From Asaia bogorensis (GTDB taxonomy: Bacteria > Pseudomonadota > Alphaproteobacteria > Acetobacterales > Acetobacteraceae), in the NCBI GenBank assembly GCA_945886995.1, contig CAMCZJ010000022.1:1-20746 (forward strand): DNA of 20,746 nt, written 5' to 3'. A model generated the notes under the pieces. It saw only the letters and a list, made by a program, of their open reading frames with translations. It was not told the origin of the DNA and did not search any database. The position numbers and the translations under genes are program-made. Below are positions 14,963 through 20,746 of this stretch, in pieces. Within the stretch, counting starts at the first letter, position 1. Each line of letters begins with the position of its first letter.

Positions 14963-15384
14963 TCCTTGGCGCTGCCATTGGGCTTGGCGCCCGCGACATC
15001 CCGCGCGAGAGCAATATACTTCCGGCCCGCCGCCTTGGCATGATCAAGCGCTTCATGCAGCGGTTCACTGCCGCGAATCTTCGCAAGCTTGACCAGCAGG
15101 GGAAGGTTCACGCCGGCCAGCACTTCCACTGACTTGCCTTTTTCCACCATTTGCATCGCCAGGTTGGAAGGCGTGCCGCCATACATATCGGTCAGCACCA
15201 CCACGCCGTCACCCTGGTCCACGCTGGCGATGGAATCGCGAATATCTTGCCGGCGCAAATCCATATCATCATCGGGGCCGATGCAAACCGTGGCGACTGC
15301 CTGCTGCGGGCCGACAATATGTTCCAGCGCCAGCCGTAATTCTTCGGCCAACCTGCCATGCGAAACCAGAACGAGACCAATCAT
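14959..15384 (-). CDS. PTS EIIA, mannose family (stand-alone)
   Basis: This 141-residue stand-alone EIIA of the mannose/fructose family starts MIGLVLVSHG with H9 as the phospho-acceptor. D66 in VVVLTDMYGGTPSNLA belongs to the conserved active-site loop, and LAGVNLPLLVKL follows. No fused EIIB or transmembrane EIIC/EIID is present in the window. In alphaproteobacteria such orphan EIIA proteins end a phosphorelay and act by binding partners rather than by sugar transport. The ATG overlaps the rapZ TGA in ATGA, placing it third in a chain of coupled genes. Confidence 0.93.
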   Translation of the reverse strand: MIGLVLVSHGRLAEELRLALEHIVGPQQAVATVCIGPDDDMDLRRQDIRDSIASVDQGDGVVVLTDMYGGTPSNLAMQMVEKGKSVEVLAGVNLPLLVKLAKIRGSEPLHEALDHAKAAGRKYIALARDVAGAKPNGSAKE

Positions 15385-16316
15385 GGTGCTTGTGAAAGGG
15401 CCTCCTGGCCCGTAGCGGCGTTCGAAGGAGCGGGGCTAACCTGTCCGCCAGCATTTTTCAATTCCCGGTGAGCAAGATCAACCCGCCACCCGGCCGCGCG
15501 AAGATGGCCCGCCAAGCGTTCCGCGACAAGGACTGACCGGTGTTTACCCCCGGTGCAGCCCACCGCAATCGTGAAATATTTTTTCCCCTCGGCTGCGTAG
15601 CGCGGCAGCAAAAGCTCAAGAAAATCCCGTAACCTCTGCCAAAAGGCCGAAAAATCCGGATCGGCTTCAATGAATTCCGCCACCGGCGCGGCTTGGCCGG
15701 TCATGGGGCGCAGCACCGGATCATAATGCGGGTTGCGCAGAAAACGCACATCGAACACCAAATCCGCTTCCCGCGGCAGGCCCTTCGGATAGGCGAAGGA
15801 AAGCACGGAAACCGCAAGCCCCGCCGCCGCATCCGGGGCAAAGCGCCCTTCAATCAGCCGCCGCAAATCGGCCAATGGCAGGTCTGAGGTATCAATGCTG
15901 AGGTCCGCGGTATCCCGCAGCGCTTCCAGCAGCGCCTTTTCCCGCGCAATCCCTTCCAGCACGCGTGAACCCATGGGCCCACCCGGTGCCAGCGGGTGGC
16001 GGCGGCGTGATTCCGTGTAGCGGCGGAGCAGCGCCTCATCCTCGGCGGTTGCGAAGACCAGGGACACATTGATATCAGGGCGCAGCCGCAGCCGATCCAA
16101 AACGCGCAGCACGGCGGCCGCATCGAAATCCCGCGTGCGCGCATCAATCCCCGCAGCAAGGGGCAGAACGCCGTCACCCACCAGCGATTCCAGAATGGAA
16201 ATCGGCGGGTTGTCCACCGTCTCGAACCCCAAATCTTCCAGCACGCGCAGGATGGAAGCCTTGCCTGCGCCGGAAAGCCCCGTGACCAGAATAATCTCGC
16301 GCACAGGGGTCGTCAT
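15381..16316 (-). CDS. rapZ: RapZ / YvcJ-like nucleotide-binding protein
   Basis: This 311-residue protein belongs to the RapZ family. E. coli RapZ binds small RNAs and tunes glucosamine-6-P synthase; roles elsewhere are less clear. Family marks are DLGFETVDN (28-36), the RRYTESRRRHPL region (98-109), SFAYPKGLPREADLVFDVRFLRNPHY (173-198) and the C-terminal CTGGKHRSVLVAERLA (254-269). The P-loop reads GLSGAGKA (13-20), with Ala where Walker A normally has Ser or Thr; the codon is GCT followed by a Ser codon. Nucleotide binding may be weakened. Length is a little above the usual 285. The ATG overlaps the hprK stop in ATGA. Confidence 0.93.
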   Translation of the reverse strand: MTTPVREIILVTGLSGAGKASILRVLEDLGFETVDNPPISILESLVGDGVLPLAAGIDARTRDFDAAAVLRVLDRLRLRPDINVSLVFATAEDEALLRRYTESRRRHPLAPGGPMGSRVLEGIAREKALLEALRDTADLSIDTSDLPLADLRRLIEGRFAPDAAAGLAVSVLSFAYPKGLPREADLVFDVRFLRNPHYDPVLRPMTGQAAPVAEFIEADPDFSAFWQRLRDFLELLLPRYAAEGKKYFTIAVGCTGGKHRSVLVAERLAGHLRAAGWRVDLAHRELKNAGGQVSPAPSNAATGQEALSQAP

Positions 16317-16750
16317 GCGGCGAAGGCCCCCGCCTTTTGCCGTAGCCTACCCGTGGCGGCGCCAAGTGCGTGAATGATCTTGTCGCAGGCGGAAGCTTCA
16401 AAGGCGTGCAGTGATAGGCGCGGCACCGCGCCAGCCGGGCTTTGCCAAAAGGCTGGTTCCGGCAGGCGCGGCACATCGGCGCGCGCGGCCAAATCCACCA
16501 CCAGACAAAGCCGCGCGGATACCGCTACGCTCAAGCCCGTGAAAATCCCAAGCCCGCGAATTTCCAGCATGCCACGCAAAGCGGGCGGCGCGCTGGCTTC
16601 CTCGCCTTCCAGCATTACCTGATCATCCGCAACCAATTGCCAGCCGCGCCCAATCAGGCGAAGCACCAGATCGGATTTGCCCGCGCCGGCTGGGCCGCGA
16701 AACAGCACTGCCTCTGACCCCCAAGCCGCTGCACTTCCGTGGATGAGCAT
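16313..16750 (-). CDS. hprK: HPr kinase/phosphorylase, short alphaproteobacterial form
   Basis: This 145-residue protein has only the catalytic kinase domain; it lacks the N-terminal domain of the roughly 310-residue Firmicutes enzyme, as is usual in alphaproteobacteria. H4 begins the domain (IHGSA). The P-loop is GPAGAGKS (19-26), D42-D43 lie in VADDQV, and the signature LEIRGLGI (62-69) is intact. It should phosphorylate or dephosphorylate HPr on S59. It is the first gene of the five-gene PTS operon; the 136 bases between it and the divergent dehydratase gene must carry its promoter, but I see no clear box. No chvG/chvI two-component genes, often its neighbours, lie upstream. Confidence 0.92.
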   Translation of the reverse strand: MLIHGSAAAWGSEAVLFRGPAGAGKSDLVLRLIGRGWQLVADDQVMLEGEEASAPPALRGMLEIRGLGIFTGLSVAVSARLCLVVDLAARADVPRLPEPAFWQSPAGAVPRLSLHAFEASACDKIIHALGAATGRLRQKAGAFAA

Positions 16751-16886
16751 TATTCGCCAGCGCCATCACGCCAGCCCCTTCCCGAGGAGGCGCCGGTTCC
16801 GCGCCTTTTCCAGTAGCCATCATGCCAGAAACACCAGGGCGCGGGAAGCGCTTGCAGGGGCAGGGCGGGCAAGGCAGGCTCGGCCC

Positions 16887-17813
16887 ATGATTGCACAGAC
16901 CGACATCAGCGCCGCCATGGCGCGCATTGCCCCCCATATCCGCCGCACCCCGGTGCTGCGCCTGGCCCCGCAGGAATTGGGCACGGAACACCCGGTCACG
17001 CTCAAGCTGGAATTCCTGCAAGTGACAGGGTCCTTCAAGCCGCGCGGGGCTTTTAATCGGCTGCTGTCGAATGCGGTTCCGGCGGCCGGCGTGGTGGCGG
17101 CATCCGGCGGCAATCATGGCGCGGCGGTGGCCTATGCCGCGCAAAGCCTTGGGGTGCCTGCAGAAATCTTCGTCCCCGCACCCACACCTGCGGTGAAACG
17201 CGCGCGGATTGAAGGTTTTGGGGCGCGTCTGGTCGTCGGCGGGGCCAGTTATGAGGAAGCGCGCATTGCCTCCGAAACCCGGGCGGCGGAAACCGGTGCC
17301 ATGCTGGTCCATGCCTATGACCAGCATGAGGTTCTGGCCGGTCAGGGCACAATAGGGCTGGAATTGGAACAGGATGCGCCGGAACTGACGCATGTGCTGA
17401 TCGCGGCGGGTGGAGGTGGCCTATTTGGCGGCATTGGCGCCTGGTATGCGGGCCGTGCTGGCCTTGTGGTGGTGGAACCGGAAGCCTGCGCGACGCTGAC
17501 CACGGCGCAAAAGTCGGGCGCGCCGGTGGATGTGCCGGTGGGCGGCATCGCCGCCGATAGTCTGGGCGCGCGCCGCGCCGGGCGCTTGGCTTTTGAAGTA
17601 CTGGGCGCAACCAAGGCCACCTGCGTGACGCTGCCGGATGAGGCAATCATCGCCGCGCGGCGCTGGTTGTGGGAGAAGCTCCGCATCGTGGCCGAACCGG
17701 GCGGCGCGGCGGCGCTAGCCGCTTTGCTTTCCGGCGCCTGGCGCGCCCCCGCCGGCGCACGGATTGGCATTGTGCTTTGTGGCGCGAATTGCGATCCGGG
17801 GAGTGTTGCGTAA
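16887..17813 (+). CDS. PLP-dependent threonine/serine dehydratase family protein
   Basis: This 308-residue fold-type II PLP enzyme probably deaminates threonine or serine to a 2-oxo acid. K51 in TGSFKPRGAFNR forms the Schiff base. SGGNHG (73-78) holds the substrate carboxylate, GGGGL (175-179) the cofactor phosphate, and EPGGAAALAAL (270-280) with LCGANCDPG close the fold. There is no ACT regulatory domain, so it resembles catabolic dehydratases and relatives such as hydroxyectoine-utilisation EutB, not full biosynthetic IlvA (about 500 residues). The longer frame from 16677 overlaps hprK on the other strand and has no family sequence; ATG 16887 has AGG eight bases upstream. It is divergent from hprK and convergent with the monooxygenase three bases away. 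The substrate is uncertain. Confidence 0.9.
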   Translation: MIAQTDISAAMARIAPHIRRTPVLRLAPQELGTEHPVTLKLEFLQVTGSFKPRGAFNRLLSNAVPAAGVVAASGGNHGAAVAYAAQSLGVPAEIFVPAPTPAVKRARIEGFGARLVVGGASYEEARIASETRAAETGAMLVHAYDQHEVLAGQGTIGLELEQDAPELTHVLIAAGGGGLFGGIGAWYAGRAGLVVVEPEACATLTTAQKSGAPVDVPVGGIAADSLGARRAGRLAFEVLGATKATCVTLPDEAIIAARRWLWEKLRIVAEPGGAAALAALLSGAWRAPAGARIGIVLCGANCDPGSVA

Positions 17814-17816
17814 GCG

Positions 17817-19592
17817 CTATCCTCGCGGGATCATGCCTTCTTCCCGCGCCTTGATCTGCAGCGCCAGATATTTCGAGTAGATGCGGCATTGCGCCAGGCT
17901 GCCGGCCATGAACCACAGCCCTTCCTGCGCGGTGGGTTTCCACATATTGGCCAATTCGCCATCCTCACCGATACCCCAAATCGGCCCGACCTTATCGGCA
18001 ATGGCATCGCCCATCAGCCGGCGCACCAATTCCTGCTGCGTATAATAGCCGGTGGCGAGCACCAATAGATCGGCGGGGATGATGCGCCCATCCTTCAGCT
18101 TCGCACCTTCCGGGACGAATTCAGCGATATCGTCAAATTGCAGCAGGCCGATATCGCCATTGATGATCAGGCCGGAACAGCCCGCATCCAGGTAATAGCC
18201 GCCACCACGCCTGCGGTATTTCATTTGATGGCCGGTGCCATCCTCGCCCAGATCATATTTGAAGCCGCGCGCCTTCAGCCCCGCGATCAGATCCTTGTCC
18301 AACTCCGCCATACGCTGCACGGCCAATTGATAGCCTTGGATGATCAGCGGATAGGTGCCGGAGGTTGCGATCAGATCACAATCTTCAAGCGATGGGCCTT
18401 CATCATAAAGCGCGTAATTCATCTTCGCACTTGGATCGATGCTGACAACCGTGGTGGAACCGCGCTGGATGATGGTGGTGGCCACATCATGGCTGTGCAG
18501 ATCCTGCGCCACATCATGCCCGCTATTGCCGGTGCCCAGCACCAGCGCCTTCTTGCCACGCCAAGCGGCGCCGCTGGAGAAGCTGTGTGAATGAATCACA
18601 TCGCCGGCGAAGCAATCGAGCCCCGGCAGCTTAGGCACTTTGGGAATACCACTGACACCATTGGCGAAGATCACATGGCGCGGTGCTATTTCTCGTATCG
18701 AGCCATCCGCGCGGCGCAGCCGCACGCGCCAATGCCCGGCCTTGGCATCATAGTCGCCGCCCAGGAATTCCGTGCTGGTCCAGACATTGATTTCCAGCGC
18801 CCAGGCGTAGTGTTCAAACCAATTGGCCAGCATGTCTTTCGGGATGTATTTCGGCCAGGTCGGCGGGAATGGCATATAGGGCAGGTGGTTCACATGCACC
18901 TGGTTATGCAGCGCGAGTGAATGATAGCGCTTGCGCCAATTATCCCCGATGCGGCCATGCTTTTCGACCACCAGCGTATCCAGCCCAAGCTGGCCAAGCC
19001 GCGCGGCAATGCCAAGCCCTGCCTGCCCCGCGCCAATCACCAGCACAACCGGGTCACGGCTCGCGAAGGCTTCCGCCTTTTCGCGTTGATCAAGCCAATT
19101 ATCGCCGCCGAAATTGCGCGAATAGGCTTCTCCACTGGGCCGGCGCTTGCCGGTTTTCTCCTCAAACCCTGTGAGTTCCTCAAGCGTCGTCATCAGCACC
19201 CAGGCTTGGCTTGGGTTTTCCGTCGGCAGGCGCAGCACGCCATCCCCGCGGCCAAGCCTTGTGGCGAAGGTGAACAGCGCTTCGATCACCTCAATGCCCA
19301 GGCGCTTGACGCGCCGTGGCGGCGTGCGCCCTTCCGCCAAGGCAAAGCCATGCGCGCCAGTGCTGACCTGCGCCTTTGCCAGCGCCGCCGCGATAACAGC
19401 CGCCCCCGCATGGGGCGTGATATTCCAGGTGAAGGCGAGCAAATCGCGCCAATGGCTGTCTGGCAGGAAAAGCGCAGTAAGGCGCCCCACATCAGCTGCT
19501 TCTAGGGCGCCTTCAAAGCGTTGCAGCCAGGCGGTCACCAAAGCCGCATCATTCGCTGCGGTGCTGATCGCACTATTGGTCATGTGGTTCAT
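17817..19592 (-). CDS. FAD/NAD(P)-dependent flavin monooxygenase with N-terminal NTF2-like region
   Basis: This 591-residue protein belongs to the CzcO/FMO-like class B flavoproteins. After an N-terminal region of about 150 residues that looks like a SnoaL/NTF2-like domain (AWLQRFEGALEAADVGRLTALF, 21-42; HWRDLLAFTWNI) comes the FAD Rossmann GAGQAG (187-192). GDNWRKRYHSLALHN (217-231), the FMO-type signature FAGDVIHSHSF (328-338) and the NADPH Rossmann GTGNSG (353-358) follow, then an LATGY motif near the C-terminus. The family includes Baeyer-Villiger, N-hydroxylating and YUCCA-like enzymes; the substrate cannot be told. The gene stands alone, 72 bases downstream of a thioesterase gene on the same strand. 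Confidence 0.88.
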   Translation of the reverse strand: MNHMTNSAISTAANDAALVTAWLQRFEGALEAADVGRLTALFLPDSHWRDLLAFTWNITPHAGAAVIAAALAKAQVSTGAHGFALAEGRTPPRRVKRLGIEVIEALFTFATRLGRGDGVLRLPTENPSQAWVLMTTLEELTGFEEKTGKRRPSGEAYSRNFGGDNWLDQREKAEAFASRDPVVLVIGAGQAGLGIAARLGQLGLDTLVVEKHGRIGDNWRKRYHSLALHNQVHVNHLPYMPFPPTWPKYIPKDMLANWFEHYAWALEINVWTSTEFLGGDYDAKAGHWRVRLRRADGSIREIAPRHVIFANGVSGIPKVPKLPGLDCFAGDVIHSHSFSSGAAWRGKKALVLGTGNSGHDVAQDLHSHDVATTIIQRGSTTVVSIDPSAKMNYALYDEGPSLEDCDLIATSGTYPLIIQGYQLAVQRMAELDKDLIAGLKARGFKYDLGEDGTGHQMKYRRRGGGYYLDAGCSGLIINGDIGLLQFDDIAEFVPEGAKLKDGRIIPADLLVLATGYYTQQELVRRLMGDAIADKVGPIWGIGEDGELANMWKPTAQEGLWFMAGSLAQCRIYSKYLALQIKAREEGMIPRG

Positions 19593-19664
19593 GGTAAATC
19601 TTGCCTTGGCGTTTCCCTTGAGGGTCAGCCTAACCTATCGCCCGCGATTGAAAAGCCCGCGCCT

Positions 19665-20093
19665 TCAAGCGGCATCAAAGCGCGTCAGTAGCGCGCGCAG
19701 CCGATCCGGCACGGGGATGGGCCGCTTGCTTTTTTGATCGGTCCAGACCCAAACAATCTCACCGGTCGCGAGCAACCTGTCGCCATCTGCGTGGAAAATC
19801 GCCGGCTGGAAGGCGATGGAAGAAGTGCCAATCCGCGTGGTGCGCACGCCAATCGCCAATTCCTCATCATGGCCAATGCCGACCTTATATTCGACAAGGG
19901 CGCGCACAACGTGAAAATCCGCGCCACTTGCCTTGATCTCAGCGCGATTATCCCAACCGGCGGCACGGATATAGGCGGATACCGCCATATCATACCAGGT
20001 CAGGTAATGCGCGTTGAAGACAATGCCCTGAGCGTCCACTTCATTGTAGCGAACGCTCAGGGGGTAGAAGTAGCGAAAGCTGCTTCGTTCCAT
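19665..20093 (-). CDS. YbgC/FadM-type acyl-CoA thioesterase
   Basis: This 142-residue hotdog thioesterase of the 4-hydroxybenzoyl-CoA thioesterase type has the motif RYNEVDAQGIVFNAHYLTWYD (15-35), with D20 as the catalytic Asp and Y30 at the usual second place. VEYKVGIGHDEELAI and FQPAIFHADG follow as the expected strands. Length is typical (130-150). It starts ATG at 20093, only two bases after the stop of the aldolase gene, so the two are likely co-transcribed. It is not related in sequence to the PaaI-type thioesterase at 3569-4006. It lacks the context of tol-pal genes where ybgC usually sits, so an acyl-CoA catabolic role is more likely. Confidence 0.9.
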   Translation of the reverse strand: MERSSFRYFYPLSVRYNEVDAQGIVFNAHYLTWYDMAVSAYIRAAGWDNRAEIKASGADFHVVRALVEYKVGIGHDEELAIGVRTTRIGTSSIAFQPAIFHADGDRLLATGEIVWVWTDQKSKRPIPVPDRLRALLTRFDAA

Positions 20094-20095
20094 GG

Positions 20096-20746
20096 TCAGG
20101 CGGATTTGATGTCTTTCACAATGGCCTTGGCAGCATTCACCATGATGGCGACTTCATTGGCGATGGTCACCAGCTTGAAGCCCATTTTGATCATGCGCTT
20201 GGCATAGGCGGCGGAACCGTTATGCAGCCCGGCCGCGATGCCGCGCTTGCCACATTCCGTCAGCAGATTTTCGTAAATGCCCAGGATGAAGGGATCTTCC
20301 ACATCCAGCTTCGGTTCCATCCCGTAGGAGAAGGAAAGATCCGAAGGCCCAACATAAATGCCATCAATGCCCGGCACATCCAGGATGGCGCCGATATTCT
20401 CAATGGCCTGCTTGGTTTCGATCATGGGAATGACGAGGATTTCGTCATTCGCGGTCTTTTGATAGGAAACGCCTTCGCCATAAAGCCCGGCGCGGATCGG
20501 GCCATTGGAACGCGTGCCGTGCGGCGGGTATTTGCAATACTGCACCAAAGCGCGGGCTTCTTCCGGCGTATTCACCATGGGGCAGATCACGCCATAGGCG
20601 CCGGCATCCAAAACCTTGCCGATGATGCCAGGTTCATTCCACGGCACGCGCACCATGGGGGTCACGGGATGCGGGTGCATGCCCTGAAAGCAGGCCACGC
20701 AGGAAAGGTAATCCTGCACGCCATGCTGCATATCCACGGTTATGCT
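20096..20746 (-). CDS. HpcH/HpaI-family aldolase, N-terminus outside the window
   Basis: This is the C-terminal 216 residues of a class II 2-oxo-acid aldolase of the HpcH/HpaI (2-dehydro-3-deoxyglucarate aldolase) family, open to the window end. The first visible residues are SITVDMQHG, with the His acting as catalytic base in this family. The metal-binding Glu lies in VIPMIETKQAIENI and the Asp in YVGPSDLSFSYG; HNGSAAYAKRMIKMGF and LVTIANEVAIM finish the barrel. The true start is beyond 20746, so the internal GTG at 20737 should not be used. The product is expected to be pyruvate or a semialdehyde from a hydroxy-oxo acid. It is followed two bases later by the thioesterase gene. Confidence 0.9.
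   Translation of the reverse strand, partial: SITVDMQHGVQDYLSCVACFQGMHPHPVTPMVRVPWNEPGIIGKVLDAGAYGVICPMVNTPEEARALVQYCKYPPHGTRSNGPIRAGLYGEGVSYQKTANDEILVIPMIETKQAIENIGAILDVPGIDGIYVGPSDLSFSYGMEPKLDVEDPFILGIYENLLTECGKRGIAAGLHNGSAAYAKRMIKMGFKLVTIANEVAIMVNAAKAIVKDIKSA

Noticed and set aside
13904..15043. Plus-strand frame of 379 codons across the EI, HPr and EIIA genes
   Set aside because: It crosses three certain minus-strand genes; the Ser/Arg/Ala-rich product is typical of a shadow frame.
16677..16886. Extended N-terminus for the dehydratase
   Set aside because: The extra 70 residues overlap hprK on the other strand, are Arg/Ser-rich, and are outside the family; ATG 16887 has a ribosome site.

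Overview
The window is ordinary high-GC chromosome from an alphaproteobacterium, most likely an acetic-acid-bacteria relative (Rhodospirillales/Acetobacteraceae). Three points suggest this: the ispH-thrB-rnhA gene order, the alphaproteobacterial type of regulatory PTS cluster with a short HPr kinase, and dense overlapping genes with strong G/C third-position bias. The assignment is inference from gene order and protein type; no marker gene proves it. Both ends cut through genes.

Left part (1-4006). The end of ispH overlaps thrB, which overlaps rnhA, giving a tightly packed housekeeping operon. Then comes a scar of about 0.9 kb with a different texture: the 5' half of a tRNA gene that stops at the anticodon loop, a C-terminal remnant of an IS256-type transposase, and an orphan small nucleotidyltransferase gene. 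The scar ends at a complete tRNA-Gly(CCC). Next is a short-chain dehydrogenase-like protein whose Ser-Tyr-Lys catalytic residues all appear replaced, facing a PaaI-type hotdog thioesterase.

Middle part (4143-12823, all + strand). This holds a bifunctional GDP-mannose pyrophosphorylase/phosphomannose isomerase, a DUF1003 membrane protein, a previously unlisted 53-residue membrane protein, and a 1504-residue DUF4011-SF1 helicase-Vsr-like nuclease-DUF3320 fusion that is the best candidate for a nucleic-acid defence or repair system here. An AzlC/AzlD amino-acid exporter pair and an unrecognised secreted protein follow, with overlapping ends.

Right part (12832-20746). Five minus-strand genes, hprK-rapZ-EIIA(Man)-HPr-EI, are chained by short overlaps and form a complete phosphorelay with no sugar permease, so their role is probably regulatory. 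A divergent PLP-dependent threonine/serine dehydratase follows. Last come three minus-strand genes: a flavin monooxygenase with an N-terminal NTF2-like region, a YbgC-type thioesterase, and an HpcH/HpaI aldolase cut by the window end.

The most notable points are the helicase-nuclease with its small membrane-protein neighbours, the SDR lacking its catalytic triad, the tRNA/IS scar, and the RapZ with an altered Walker A. No CRISPR array, rRNA, complete IS element or prophage was seen.
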